Shown: positions 43,731 to 54,000, numbered from the stretch's first letter. The stretch: 64,000 nucleotides of DNA from Spirosoma montaniterrae (GCF_001988955.1 NZ_CP014263.1:806001-870000); one strand, 5' to 3'. The notes: generated from the sequence alone by a model not told the origin. Program-made: numbers and translations.

Positions 43731-45431
43731 TTATTTTGCCAGAGCGGTCTTCACGGCACCATACGCGTTCAACAGCCCGCCCGAACGGCTCAGGCTTTTA
43801 AACGGTATCTTTTCGTCGGACCGACCAGGTTTGCGTACCAGTACGTCGGGTTTATAACTGCTTTTTAGCAGAATTTCTTTTACCTGAATGGCTGTTAAAT
43901 TCGGAAAATACGACCGTAACAAAGCGGCTACGCCGGCTACGCAGGGCGCGGCCATGCTGGTTCCCGAAAAAATAGCGTAGCCGTTGTTCGGCGTGGTCGA
44001 CACAATTCCCGAACCTGGGGCAAACAAATCGACCGTCTGCGGCCCGTAATTCGAAGAGCGACTGGCTAAATTTTCGCCAACGCGCCCGCTGCTATTGCCC
44101 ACTACGAGCACATTTTGCGCTACTTGCCCGTTTTCATAGCGGGCCGACGGGTAGGAGGGCAGCGAGTCGTAGTTTTCGCCGTTGTTGCCAGCCGCGTGAA
44201 CAATCAGCACGTCGCGCTCTTCGGCAAAGCGAATGGCTGCGTCGATTTGTTCTTTAAACGGCGACAACCGCTTGCCAAAGCTCATATTTATCACTTTTGC
44301 GCCATTTTCAACCGCATAGCGAATGCCGTTGGCAACGTCTTTATCGCGTTCGTCGCCGTTGGCGGGCACAACCGACACAGGCATAATACGCACATTGTCG
44401 GCCACGCCATCGATGCCACGACCGTTGCCGCGTTTGGCTCCGATAATGCCCGCTACATGACTGCCATGAACAGCCAATTGCTCCGACGTGCCGATGCGCA
44501 TAGTTGGGCTACCGTAGTAGCGTTCGGTGGGGTCGGCTGGGTCATCGCCCACGGCCCGGCGGGCGTTGTAGCTGGGGTTGTAGGCAATAACCGTATCGAT
44601 GCGTTGCCGTTGCAGAAACAGGGTTTTAGCCCGCTGATAGGTGTCGTATTGCCGCTTCTCGGCTGGGCTTAGTGCAGCCGGGTTGGCTTTGTCGAATTTA
44701 TTGCGAAACAGCAGGTAGGTCTGCGTAATTTCGGGCTGGTCGTATTCGTAGGTGGTTCCGTCTTTCGCGCCCATAAAATTCCAGCCGTTATAATCGTCGG
44801 CGTAGCCATTTCTATCGTCGTCGATGTTGTTATCGGGTGTCTCATTGGGGTTTGCCCAGATCACGTCTTTCAGGTCTTCGTGGGCAATGTCTACGCCTGA
44901 ATCGAGTACGGCTACCGTTACTGGCACCGAAGGCAGCCCTTTCAATAGTTCATAAGCCCGGTAGAGACTAATGCCTGCAATGGAATCGGTTTCGGGGTCT
45001 AAGTGAGGCCAGTTGAGCGGGAGCTGGCGGGCAGGTCGGGCGCGGGCAAACGGTGTTTTACTGGCGAGAAGGTCTGTTCGCTCAAGGCAATCGTCGTTGA
45101 TGGGCTGGAGCGAAAACTGTTCAGCACTGTTCAGATAAGCCAGCCGGTAACGGCCCATTACGCCCGTACCGCAGGGGCTGCTGCCAACGAGCTTACGCAC
45201 ATAAAGCGTATCGCTTTGCTGGCGGTATTCCATTGCTTCCACCAGCGCGTTGCCGGCCTGAGTTGTAATCAACAGCGTGTCGCGACCAAAGGTAATAAAC
45301 ACCGGCACGTCGCTCGGCGAAAGAACGGTGCCCCGCCAGCGAGAGTTGCGGATGGGCAGTTGCGCTTCAGTCAGTAGGGGCAGCAGGAGACAGGCAGCGA
45401 CGATGAGTCGTAAAAAGGAGCGTGGATTCAT
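43731..45431 (-). CDS. Subtilisin-like serine protease (S8), secreted
   Basis: A 566-residue exported protease. The N-terminal ~115 residues are a beta domain; the S8 domain follows with Asp177 (VLDSGVDIAH), His322 (VHGSHVAG), Asn416 (HAAGNNGE) and Ser492 (SGTSMAAP). A ~120-residue insert lies between the Asp and His blocks, containing a likely Ca site (NNIDDDRNGYADD) and a helical stretch; this long insert is typical of the Bacteroidota subgroup. Divergent from the TauE gene with only 41 bases between. Confidence 0.92.
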   Translation of the reverse strand: MNPRSFLRLIVAACLLLPLLTEAQLPIRNSRWRGTVLSPSDVPVFITFGRDTLLITTQAGNALVEAMEYRQQSDTLYVRKLVGSSPCGTGVMGRYRLAYLNSAEQFSLQPINDDCLERTDLLASKTPFARARPARQLPLNWPHLDPETDSIAGISLYRAYELLKGLPSVPVTVAVLDSGVDIAHEDLKDVIWANPNETPDNNIDDDRNGYADDYNGWNFMGAKDGTTYEYDQPEITQTYLLFRNKFDKANPAALSPAEKRQYDTYQRAKTLFLQRQRIDTVIAYNPSYNARRAVGDDPADPTERYYGSPTMRIGTSEQLAVHGSHVAGIIGAKRGNGRGIDGVADNVRIMPVSVVPANGDERDKDVANGIRYAVENGAKVINMSFGKRLSPFKEQIDAAIRFAEERDVLIVHAAGNNGENYDSLPSYPSARYENGQVAQNVLVVGNSSGRVGENLASRSSNYGPQTVDLFAPGSGIVSTTPNNGYAIFSGTSMAAPCVAGVAALLRSYFPNLTAIQVKEILLKSSYKPDVLVRKPGRSDEKIPFKSLSRSGGLLNAYGAVKTALAK

Positions 45432-45472
45432 GCAGTTTCTGATTACTTTCGTTTTATCACATCCTAAACGTC

Positions 45473-46204
45473 GTGGATAACCAATTTGCTTTCCTGTTCT
45501 GTCTTTTTATTGTCGGGTTTGTGTACGCGTCGGTAGGCCACGGCGGAGCCAGTGGTTATTTAGCCATGATGGCTTTGTTTGGCGTAGCTCCAGTGCTGAT
45601 GAAACCATCGGCTCTGTTGCTCAACCTGTTCGTATCGACGGTATCGTTCGCGCAGTTTTACCGGGCGGGGCATTTTCGGTGGGCTACCTTCTGGCCGTTT
45701 GCTGTGTTGAGCGTGCCGCTGGCATTTGTCGGTGCCAGAATTCCGCTGAGCGACACGGTTTATCGGCAACTACTGGCTGTGTGTCTGCTGCTGGTGGTGG
45801 TACGGCTGCTCTGGACAGTGCGCGGCAACGAAGAAAGCGTTCGGCCCGTTCCTGTTGGCGTGGGCTTGTTAACGGGTGGCGTCATTGGTATCCTGTCGGG
45901 TATGATTGGCATTGGCGGGGGTATCATTCTCAGCCCAATCATGCTGATATTCCGGTGGGCACGGCTGAAAGAAGTAGCGGCTACGTCGGCCCTGTTTATT
46001 TTCGTAAACTCGCTGTCGGGTTTGTTTGGGCTACTCAGCAAAGGCTACTCGCCCGACCCAGCCTTGTACGGCTGGATTGGCGCGGCTTTCGCGGGCGGGC
46101 TGCTGGGCGGGTATTTCGGTAGCCACCGGTTCAATGTGCCCACGCTGCGGTATTTGCTGGCATTGGGCGTGAGCGTAGCCTGCATAAAGTTGATTTTTAC
46201 ATAA
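45473..46204 (+). CDS. TauE/SafE-family sulfite/anion exporter
   Basis: A 243-residue permease with seven to eight membrane helices and the family's duplicated motifs: FVYASVGHGGASGYLAMMAL at the N-terminus and GIGGGIILSPIMLIF in the middle. Members export sulfite, sulfoacetate or similar anions. The start is GTG at 45473; no ATG gives the first helix. The last 8 bases overlap the convergent Uma2 gene. Confidence 0.9.
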   Translation: MDNQFAFLFCLFIVGFVYASVGHGGASGYLAMMALFGVAPVLMKPSALLLNLFVSTVSFAQFYRAGHFRWATFWPFAVLSVPLAFVGARIPLSDTVYRQLLAVCLLLVVVRLLWTVRGNEESVRPVPVGVGLLTGGVIGILSGMIGIGGGIILSPIMLIFRWARLKEVAATSALFIFVNSLSGLFGLLSKGYSPDPALYGWIGAAFAGGLLGGYFGSHRFNVPTLRYLLALGVSVACIKLIFT

Positions 46205-46784
46205 ACAAACCACTAACCTCAACCCGTAAACCCGTTAGCACAAAGGACTCTACAGCACCGGTTTCAGCGGCAAACGACATGAGTTCGTAGCCTGTTTCCT
46301 GCCGCTGATACACCTCAATGCTGCGATTGTTGATATCGACAATCCAGTATTCGGCCACATTCATACGTTCATATAGCCGAAATTTTTTGCCCCGGTCGGT
46401 TTTTATCGAACTGGGCGAGATGATTTCCACGAGCAGGTCAGGTACGCCGAAAACACCATCTTCCCGGATAATTTCCTGTCTGGCCGACGAGACGAAAATT
46501 AAATCAGGCTGAACATCATCAAAATCATTCAGCACAACGCCGAAGGGCGCGAACAGGACGCGCCCAAGCTGGTTTGCTTTGACATGATTGCCAATGAGCA
46601 TAGTTAATTCAAAAAGGGCACTCTGATGGGACGCAGTTGGATAGTTACGGGGCACGATTTCTCCGTCGATAAGTTCAAAAATAAACTCGCTGAGTTCCTG
46701 CTCCTCAAACTCCATCTCTCTGAACTCCTGGTACGTAATCGGCTTCGTGAGCGTTTGCATACGCGTCGGCGGCTTAGTTGGCAT
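46197..46784 (-). CDS. Uma2-family (DUF820) endonuclease-like protein
   Basis: A 195-residue PD-(D/E)XK-fold protein of the Uma2 family. Recognisable are the ELIDGEIV start of the domain, DVQPDLIFV (metal-binding Asp), GVPDLLVEIISPSS (Glu) and the Lys-containing DRGKKFRLYERMNVAEYWIVD. Its biological role is not known; these genes are amplified in cyanobacteria and some Bacteroidota. Convergent overlap of 8 bases with the permease gene. Confidence 0.88.
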   Translation of the reverse strand: MPTKPPTRMQTLTKPITYQEFREMEFEEQELSEFIFELIDGEIVPRNYPTASHQSALFELTMLIGNHVKANQLGRVLFAPFGVVLNDFDDVQPDLIFVSSARQEIIREDGVFGVPDLLVEIISPSSIKTDRGKKFRLYERMNVAEYWIVDINNRSIEVYQRQETGYELMSFAAETGAVESFVLTGLRVEVSGLFM

Positions 46785-46796
46785 AAAAGTAAGTAT

Positions 46797-47201
46797 TTAT
46801 ACGAACATTTCCTTGTGGAAAACAACGCCTGTACCGCGCAGGGTCACTTTGCCCGTGGCCGGGTCTATGACCGAGCAGGTAATCTCGGCGGTATGCCGGT
46901 GGGTGTCGATGCTACGGCACTCGAACCGGGCTTCGTAGTCGGTATCGGGGTACATGGGCCGCACAAACTCCAGCATCTGCGACAGATGTACACCGCCCGA
47001 CCCGCCGAAATCTCGACCAAAAACCCGCGCAAACACGCTCGCGCTCAACATGCCGTGCATGATTGGCTTTTTGAAGGGTGTTGTGGCTGCAAACTCCGGG
47101 TCGAGGTGCAGCGGATTATCGTCGCCGGTCAGTTCGGCAAACGTCCGAACGTCGTCCTGCGAAAAACGATAGGAATAGCTGTGTGTATCGCCAACTTTCA
47201 T
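46797..47201 (-). CDS. MaoC-like (R)-specific enoyl-CoA hydratase
   Basis: A 134-residue hot-dog-fold protein. FAELTGDDNPLHLDPEFA contains the hydratase Asp/His catalytic pair, and PIMHGMLSASVFARVFG is the conserved following helix. It hydrates trans-2-enoyl thioesters. The start at 47201 is used since the longer frame would translate the octamer repeat as a QSFNHSI-type low-complexity leader. It lies downstream of the FabH-like gene on the same strand, separated by that repeat. Confidence 0.88.
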   Translation of the reverse strand: MKVGDTHSYSYRFSQDDVRTFAELTGDDNPLHLDPEFAATTPFKKPIMHGMLSASVFARVFGRDFGGSGGVHLSQMLEFVRPMYPDTDYEARFECRSIDTHRHTAEITCSVIDPATGKVTLRGTGVVFHKEMFV

Positions 47202-47202
47202 G

Positions 47203-47356
47203 GTTGAAGGGTTGAATGATTGAGTGGTTGAATGATTGAGTGATTGAGTGATTGAATGGTAGAGTGATTGAATGATTGAATGATTGAATGATTGAATGTA
47301 ATCCTTGCACTCCATTCAATCATTCAATCATTCAATCATTCAATCACTCAATCACT
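47203..47356. repeat. Octamer repeat array with 37-bp perfect inverted repeat
   Basis: Tandem ATTGAATG/ATTGAGTG octamers run from just upstream of the MaoC start to 47298, then in reverse complement from 47313 to the FabH-like stop. Arms 47262-47298 and 47313-47349 are perfect 37-bp complements with a 14-base loop; beyond that the two sides are out of register by one octamer. Octamer number could change by slippage. It separates two genes that otherwise look like an operon. Confidence 0.85.
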
Positions 47357-48400
47357 CTACCAAACCACTAACGCTGAAGCCCAGGTAAAGCCGCTGCCAA
47401 ACGCCGACAGGCAGATTACTTGTCCGCTATGAAGCCGACCCGATTTCCAGAGTTCGCTGAGGGCGATGGGGACCGAAGCCGCCGTGGTGTTGCCGTACTG
47501 CTGAATATTGATCCAAAGCTTTTCGGTGGGCAGGTTCATTGTTCGTTGTACGTACTCCAATATACGCAGATTAGCCTGATGCATCACGAAAAAATCAACG
47601 TCATCAAGTGTAAGCCCGTTGGCCTGCACGGCTTCGTTGATAACCGCCGGAAATTTCTCGAAGGCTTTCTTAATGACCATCATGCCCTTAAAAACGCCCG
47701 TATGCAGGTATTTCGGCTCGAATGGCCCCATATTGGGCTTCACAAAACTGCCGTTCAGGTACTGCGGTTTGTATTTGTTAAAGTGATAATTGCCGTGGCT
47801 ACCGGGGTTGATAATGCTCAGTTCCTCGGCATACGTGCCGTCGGCGTGGAGGTGTGTCGACAGGATGCCCGGTTCGGTGGTCGGTTGTAGCACTACGGCC
47901 CCGGCTCCGTCGGCAAACAGCACGGCCACGTCGCGTCCCTGCACGCTGTAGTCTAAATTAAACGACTGCCGCTCGGCTCCAACCACCAGAATGTTGCGAT
48001 ACGTGCCGGTTTTGATAAACTTATCGGCCACCGACAGCGCGTAGAGAAAGCCCGTACATTGATTCCGAATGTCGAGCGCACCTACTTCGCCCCGCGTAAT
48101 GCCCAGTTCACGTTGCAGCAACACGCCACAGCCCGGAATCAGGTAATCGGCACTCATGGTGGCAAAAATGATAAAATCAACATCGTTGGGGGCAATACCG
48201 GCCCGTTCGATGGCGATGCGGGCCGCAGCCGCGCCGAGGGTAGTGGCGGTTTCCTGACCCGGTTTGGCGAATCGCCGTTCGCGGATACCCGTTCGGGTTT
48301 CAATCCAGTTGCTGTCGACGTCCATACCGGGAGGCAGTTCGTCGTTTGTTACAATCCGTTCGGGCAGGTAATGGCCTACACCGGCTATTCGGGTGTTCAT
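47357..48400 (-). CDS. FabH-like 3-oxoacyl-ACP synthase III
   Basis: A 347-residue thiolase-fold ketosynthase. Start set at ATG 48400 (MNTRIAGVGHYLPERIV). The catalytic triad is Cys115 (IRNQCTGFLYAL), His274 (FVMHQANLRI) and Asn304 (QYGNTTAASVP). WIETRTGIRERR near residue 32 is the CoA-binding start motif. It may initiate fatty-acid chains or belong to a specialised pathway, as Bacteroidota often have several FabH paralogs; the neighbouring MaoC hydratase suits either. The stop touches the octamer repeat. Confidence 0.92.
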   Translation of the reverse strand: MNTRIAGVGHYLPERIVTNDELPPGMDVDSNWIETRTGIRERRFAKPGQETATTLGAAAARIAIERAGIAPNDVDFIIFATMSADYLIPGCGVLLQRELGITRGEVGALDIRNQCTGFLYALSVADKFIKTGTYRNILVVGAERQSFNLDYSVQGRDVAVLFADGAGAVVLQPTTEPGILSTHLHADGTYAEELSIINPGSHGNYHFNKYKPQYLNGSFVKPNMGPFEPKYLHTGVFKGMMVIKKAFEKFPAVINEAVQANGLTLDDVDFFVMHQANLRILEYVQRTMNLPTEKLWINIQQYGNTTAASVPIALSELWKSGRLHSGQVICLSAFGSGFTWASALVVW

Positions 48401-48541
48401 CATCAATAACACAACTCGTTTTCGGGGCGTTTGTCCTGAAAAACCTACAAAAACAAAAAGCCCCCCGATTGCTCTGTTCGACGTAATCAGCGACTATGCT
48501 CAACAACTTCAACAAGAATTACGTTTAATAACTTTTACCAC

Positions 48542-48991
48542 TTAGTTGTCTTTAATGCACTCAAATACAGAGCGTCTACGCCTGCCCTCATTATCATCAG
48601 TCATATCGATTGTAAGCCTGTTTTTGACTAAAATCCCCAGCTTTTTGCGTCCTAAAAAGAACAGATAGTTATCTAAAGAATCTTTTACGTGGACATCCCC
48701 TAAAGTATAATATAATTGAACGGTTGAGTTTTTGAATTGCCTGACTTGAATATCTACCATACCTTCTTTGAGGGGGCTTATTGAAACCGTTGCCGATAAG
48801 GTATCTGTGAACATGAACACGGGTAATTCGACATCGTTAACTGCCTTTCCATCGGTGTAGGCAGTCATACGACTTACCCGATAAACACCATATAGGCCAT
48901 TCTTACTGAGGTTATACTGCTGAAAAGCCCAGAAAGGTGTTGAGGCTAAAAAAACAAGTAGTAATTGACTAACTGCCTTATACTTATTCAT
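48542..48991 (-). CDS. Small exported hypothetical protein
   Basis: A 149-residue protein with an N-terminal hydrophobic segment (LLLVFLASTPFWAF) and a beta-rich mature region containing YGVYRVSRMTAYTDG and YLFFLGRKKLGILVKNRL. No family recognised. The coding sequence is visibly AT-richer than its neighbours. Of four possible initiators I choose the ATG at 48991, because a TATCTTTG promoter box covers the two upstream starts; the transcript may thus begin at or next to the ATG. Confidence 0.65.
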   Translation of the reverse strand: MNKYKAVSQLLLVFLASTPFWAFQQYNLSKNGLYGVYRVSRMTAYTDGKAVNDVELPVFMFTDTLSATVSISPLKEGMVDIQVRQFKNSTVQLYYTLGDVHVKDSLDNYLFFLGRKKLGILVKNRLTIDMTDDNEGRRRRSVFECIKDN

Positions 48992-48997
48992 ATCCAT

Positions 48998-49005
48998 CAA
49001 AGATA
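48998..49005 (-). promoter_or_regulatory. -7 element TATCTTTG, possibly leaderless
   Basis: Minus-strand TATCTTTG ends 6 bases before the ATG at 48991. Since transcription usually starts about 5-8 bases downstream of this element, the mRNA would have little or no leader. Confidence 0.45.
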
Positions 49006-49058
49006 ATATAACTTGAGCAAGGCTTATTTTATGATAAGATTCGAATAGCTATAAAAAA

Positions 49059-49096
49059 TTAAAGGGGCCTGTAATCAACTGATACAGGCCCTTTAA
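49059..49096 (-). terminator. Terminator of the second SusCD operon
   Basis: A stem of about 14 bp (TTAAAGGGGCCTGTA side with TACAGGCCCTTTAA side, one bulged base) starts three bases after the last stop of the operon. On the minus strand it is followed by AATTTTTTAT. Confidence 0.75.
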
Positions 49097-49098
49097 TG

Positions 49099-49581
49099 TT
49101 ACTGCCGGAACGTCCAGCCAATCCGTTTAAAGTTCTGGCTTGGTCTCCAGTCGGTGCCTGTGCTGTCGATAACCAGGACCAGATTGGCCGTTGGGGCCGT
49201 GGTGCTGGTAGTGCGGCTAACCGTTACCGTTACCAACGCCGTGCTCGACTGCGGAGCGAAGACAGCCGTACCGCCGTTGCTGATCGAGTAGCTCGTGGCG
49301 GGGGCGGTTGTTGCGGCTGGGTCGGGCAGCACCCGAACGCTCAGCTCCGAACCCCGCTGCCGACCTACCAGATTGAGCCGGGTCGTTAAGGTAGTGGCGG
49401 CTGTCAGGTTGTTTGGCACGGCAATGAGTGGGTAGTTCCGGCCCACGGCGGGGTTGGTTGTAACCGTCTGATCAAATTCGATCAGCGTCTGCTCATCGAA
49501 TACTTTATCCAGACTATTGTCGCAGGCTGCGAAGCCGAACGAGGCTACCGCGATGCCTATGATATATGCAATTTTACGCAT
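49099..49581 (-). CDS. Lipoprotein of a SusCD operon (DUF4843-like)
   Basis: A 160-residue lipoprotein, lipobox FAAC at Cys20. The mature chain (LIEFDQTVTTNP; LTTRLNLVGRQRGSELSVRV; VTVTVSRTT) looks like a single beta-sandwich domain of the DUF4843/DUF1735 kind commonly encoded after SusD, probably a surface glycan-binding-type component. It is the last gene of the SusC-SusD-lipoprotein operon, 23 bases after SusD. Confidence 0.78.
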   Translation of the reverse strand: MRKIAYIIGIAVASFGFAACDNSLDKVFDEQTLIEFDQTVTTNPAVGRNYPLIAVPNNLTAATTLTTRLNLVGRQRGSELSVRVLPDPAATTAPATSYSISNGGTAVFAPQSSTALVTVTVSRTTSTTAPTANLVLVIDSTGTDWRPSQNFKRIGWTFRQ

Positions 49582-49604
49582 GATGATATCGAAAGAAAAA
49601 TGAA

Positions 49605-51077
49605 TTAATAGCCCGCGTTCTGCCGAATGTTGCGGTTGGTTTGCAATTCGTTGACGGGGATATTAGCCAGAATCCGAATGTCGGTGTAAGGCACTGTGGT
49701 GACGCCAGCTCCTGTCTTCACAATATCCTGACCCCGGCGTTTCAGGTCGAACCAGCGGTGGCCTTCAAAGGCAAACTCGATCCGGCGTTGCTTCAGAATC
49801 TCGGTCAGCAGCGGAGCACCCGTCAGGACGGTGCGGGCGGTCAGGCCCGAACGCGTCCGAATGGCGTTTACATCGGTCAGTGCGGCTGCGTCGTTGCCCA
49901 GCATGGCATTGGCTTCGGCCCGGTTCAGGTACAACTCCGACACCCGAATCAGCGGAATGTTATCGAGGTTAACCGTGCCGTTTTTACCGAGGAATTTCGT
50001 GCATTCGATTTCTGCCGTACCACGTCCTGTCGTACCTAATTCATACAACTGTCGGCGAATATCGGGTACGGGGGCCGTTGCGCTTGCCCGCTCTGATTCC
50101 AGGTCGGCCAGCAATGAAGCCGTCGGTACGAGGTCGCCGAAGCCGCCGGTGCGGGCGCGGTTCCCCAGTTCAACCAGCGTAGTGTAGGTCGTTTGCAGCG
50201 ACTCGTTCACGCCCGTGTTTTCAGGAATCGTGTAAACCAGTTCAAAAATTGACTCCGGGTGCCGGGCCGACCGCCAGCCGCCAATGTAACTCGACTGATC
50301 GAGGAACCGGCCAACGTTAGTTGCCAGCGCGTCGGTAGCGGCTTTTACGGCGGTGGCATAATCTTTCCGGTACAGGGCCACGCGCGACAGCAGAGCCAGC
50401 GCAGAAGCCTGCGTAGCATAAGCGGGAGCTTGTGTGTTGGTCAGCTTCGTGCTGGCTTCGTTCAGGTCTTTGTAAATCTGCGTGTACACCTCCTCGATGG
50501 AAGCGCGGGCAGGCAGCGTTACCTGACTCTGGTCGAGTACGCCCGTCAGTAGCAGCGGCACACCGCCCCGGTTCTGAGCGGCTACTTCAACGCCCGGTTC
50601 GTAGGCATAAGCACGCATCAGATCGAAATATAACAGTGCCCGCAGAAACTGCGCCTGACCTTCAATACCATTCCGGCGCGTAACTGTAGTCTGGTCGGTG
50701 CCGGTAAATACACGGGGTATGTTCTCCAGCACTAAGTTAGCCTGGTTGATAGCGAAATAAGCTGTCGTCCAGTTGGCAAAGTGGCTCTGTAAATTATTGC
50801 GGTACTCCGCGTTCAACCGGCCCGATTTGTTGGTAGCCCGGCCATTGTCGGCCAGTGCTTCCGGTATGGCAATCAGGTCGCGGCCATACACCCGGAGCGA
50901 CTGAAGACGGTCGTAAACGCCGTTCAGGGCACCATCCAGACCATCGGGGGTAGAGAGTGCGGTTTGGGCATCAACCTGTAATTGAGGCTTTACCTCCAGC
51001 AACGAGCTGCACGACCCAAGCGTCAGGGCAACAGTAGCTACGGCAACCGCCGAAAAACGTTTTATGTATGCATTCAT
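49605..51077 (-). CDS. SusD/RagB-family surface lipoprotein
   Basis: A 490-residue lipoprotein with lipobox LGSC (start chosen at ATG 51077). It has the SusD N-terminal domain (LEVKPQLQVDAQTAL, GLDGALNGVYDRLQS), TPR helices (AQFLRALLYFDLMRAYAYEP) and the C-terminal domain with IPLIRVSELYLNRAEANAML, and RRIEFAFEGHRWFDLKR. Acts as ligand-binding lid on the SusC partner 20 bases upstream. Of a different subfamily from the SusD-like protein at 24101. Confidence 0.94.
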   Translation of the reverse strand: MNAYIKRFSAVAVATVALTLGSCSSLLEVKPQLQVDAQTALSTPDGLDGALNGVYDRLQSLRVYGRDLIAIPEALADNGRATNKSGRLNAEYRNNLQSHFANWTTAYFAINQANLVLENIPRVFTGTDQTTVTRRNGIEGQAQFLRALLYFDLMRAYAYEPGVEVAAQNRGGVPLLLTGVLDQSQVTLPARASIEEVYTQIYKDLNEASTKLTNTQAPAYATQASALALLSRVALYRKDYATAVKAATDALATNVGRFLDQSSYIGGWRSARHPESIFELVYTIPENTGVNESLQTTYTTLVELGNRARTGGFGDLVPTASLLADLESERASATAPVPDIRRQLYELGTTGRGTAEIECTKFLGKNGTVNLDNIPLIRVSELYLNRAEANAMLGNDAAALTDVNAIRTRSGLTARTVLTGAPLLTEILKQRRIEFAFEGHRWFDLKRRGQDIVKTGAGVTTVPYTDIRILANIPVNELQTNRNIRQNAGY

Positions 51078-51097
51078 AAGTAGCAAGTCTTAAAGAA

Positions 51098-54000
51098 TTA
51101 AAGTCCGATGTTAACCCCGAACGTGAAGGTTTTGGCGTTCGGAATAAGCCCGCTGTTGCCCGAACCGAAGTTGAGCCACTCCGGGTCGTAGCCCGTCCAG
51201 CGCGTCCAGGTCAGCATGTTCAGTGCCTGACCATACACGCGTACCTGCCGCAGCTTAATCCGTTGCAACATGCTCGATGGCAGGTCATACGACAGCGTAA
51301 TCTGCTTCAGGCGCAGGTACGAAGCATCTTCCAGCGTCCGCGAACCGGCAAAAGCACTGGCACCACGCAGTTCGGCATTGCCGTTGATGGGACGGGGTAC
51401 ATCGGTAATGTCGCCCGGTCTTACCCAGCGACGGTTGTAGACGTCGAGTAACGTGTTGAAATTCCGGCCACCCAGTTCAGACAGGAACGCCGTTTGCCCG
51501 TTAAACGACCGCCGACCGTATTCGTACTGGAAGAACACGTCGAGCGAAATGCCTTTGTACGAGAAGGTGTTCGTAAAACCGCCGAAGAACGAAGGCTGCT
51601 CGGAACCCAGGTAGCGCAGATCGCGCGGGTTGAGCGGGTTATAGGTGATATTACCCGCGAAATCATACCACATCGGGCGGCCCGTTGCGGGGTTTACACC
51701 AGCATACTCAAACGTGTACTGGGGCAACAGCGGCTTACCCAGAATAGCCTGACGACCAACGCCGTAGAAATCGGTGTAGTTAACTAAGCGGGTGCTGTCG
51801 GGGTTTGCCAGCGGGGTAATGTTGTCCAACAACTTCGTCACCTTGTTCCGAATAAAGGTGATGTTGAAATTGGTATTCCACTTAAAGCCATCCCGCTCGA
51901 AATTGATAGTGTTCAATTCAATCTCAAGTCCCCGGTTCTGAACAGCACCGGCGTTTTGCTGAATGCTGCCATAACCGCTCGTGAAGGGCAGGTTAACGGC
52001 CAGCAGCAGGTCGCGGCTATCGCGCTGGAACACGTCGATGGCGCCGTTGATGCGGCCCTGAAACAGACTATAATCCAATCCTAAGTTGACCGTTGCACTG
52101 GTTTCCCAACGCAGGTTGGGGTTTGCCAACTGAATGGGAGCCATACCCGCCACGTTGTTGTAGTTGAAGCCAGCCCCGAACAGACCCAGCGACAGGAAGT
52201 TGTTCTGCGCGAACAGCGAACCCAACTGGTCGTTACCCGTGATACCGTAGCTGGCCCGCAGTTTCAGGTCTTTCAGTACCGAATTACCTTTCAGGAACTC
52301 TTCTTCCGTAACCATCCACGATGCCGACGCCGAGGGGAAGAAACCAAAGCGGTTGTTTTCACCGAAACGCGACGAACCATCATAGCGGCCAATGAGGCTG
52401 ACGTCGTATTTTTTCTTGTAGCTGTATTTCAGATTACCAAACAGCGACGCCCGACGGAAGGCTGTCCAGGCACCGAAGATGTTGATCGGGTTGGCGGCTG
52501 CGCTGGCGTATTTGAAGTCGGGTGTTGGGAAGTTTTCGGCTACCGACAGGTTGTTGGTATTCACTTCACTCCGGTATTCAGCACCCAATAAAACACCGAA
52601 ATCGTTCGAGCCAACCGACTTGTTGTAGTTCGCCGTGATGTTGGTCAGGAAGTTGGTATTCTGATTCAACTGATCCTGAATCCGGCCCCGAACGGCCACT
52701 ACGTCGGCAGTACGCAGATCCTGCCAGTTGCGGCCTTTGATGGTCCGGTAATCGATGCTTACGAAAGGCCGGATAATGAGGTCTTTCGTGACTTTGTAGG
52801 TGGCTCCGAGACCACCAATAGCCTGATTCACCGTAGCCCGCGTATCATTCAGATCCGCTACCTGAACAATGTTCTGGTTCAATATACCGGCAATACCGCC
52901 CTGAGCTGGTGTGCCAAAATACGACCCGTCGGGGTTGTAGATGGGGTTCGATGGCAGCACCAACGGCGAGGAGAACGCAGCCGCGCCGAGGAACGATCCA
53001 CCCAGCGGAGAACCAAACTGACCCTGCGAAGTAATGGTGCTGAGCGTCAGCTTCTGCTCGATGGTCAGCTTATCGTTTACCGTATGCGTCACGGTGCTGT
53101 TGATAACACCCCGCGTAAAGTCAACCCTACGCAGATTGGCCTGCTGGTAGTTGTAGTTGCCCGACAGGTAGAACTTGGTTTTCTCGCTACCGCCGTTCAT
53201 CGACAGTTCGCCGTTGTGCGACACCCCCGTGCGGAACGACTCGCGCTGCCAGTCGTAGGTGGGCAGGGCGGCAATGGCTTCGGGTGTAAGGTCGGTTGGT
53301 TGCCGAATTGTACCCAGCACGTTCCGTAGAGCAGCGTCGGGGGCCGTACCTGAGTTTACCAGGGCTTCTGTACGTGTGCTGATCCATTGCTGTGTGTTCA
53401 GTACGTCTAAGTACTGCAATGGCTGCACAATGCCTGTGTAGTAGTTGGCGTTGATCTGCGTCTTACCGGCCTTACCGCGTTTGGTTGTTACCAGTACTAC
53501 GCCATTGGCTGCCTGCGAACCGTAGATCGAAGCGGCAGCCGCATCTTTCAGCACCTCAATGCTTTCAATATCGTTGGGGTTCAAAAACGCCAGCGGGTTG
53601 TTACTCGTAAATGACGAGTTGCTGTTGCTGTTCAACTGCACGCCATCGACTACATAGAGCGGGTCGCTACCTGCCGAAATCGAGCCTAAGCCCCGAATCC
53701 GAATCTGTACGGCTCCACCCGGCACACCATTGGCCGATGTTACCTGCACCCCGGCAGCGCGGCCCTGCAACGCCCGGTCGAAGGTTTGCACGGCCATGTT
53801 TTCAAACTGCTTGCCGCTCACTTTCGAACTGGACCCCGTAAACTCACGCTTGTTGACCGAACCGCCGTAACCCGTCACAACCACTTCGCCCAACTCCTGC
53901 GAATTGTTTTCCAGTCGAACGTTGATACTGGTGCGGTTGCCAACGGCCACTTCCTGCGACAAAAAACCAATGAAACTAAATACCAGCCGGGCATTGGCCG

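Noticed and set aside
46626..47207. 193-codon plus-strand frame over the Uma2 and MaoC genes
   Set aside because: Antisense to two recognised genes and without signal, domain or composition support.
47203..47356. Considered as a CRISPR-like repeat array
   Set aside because: The octamers are contiguous and inverted, with no spacers and no cas genes nearby.
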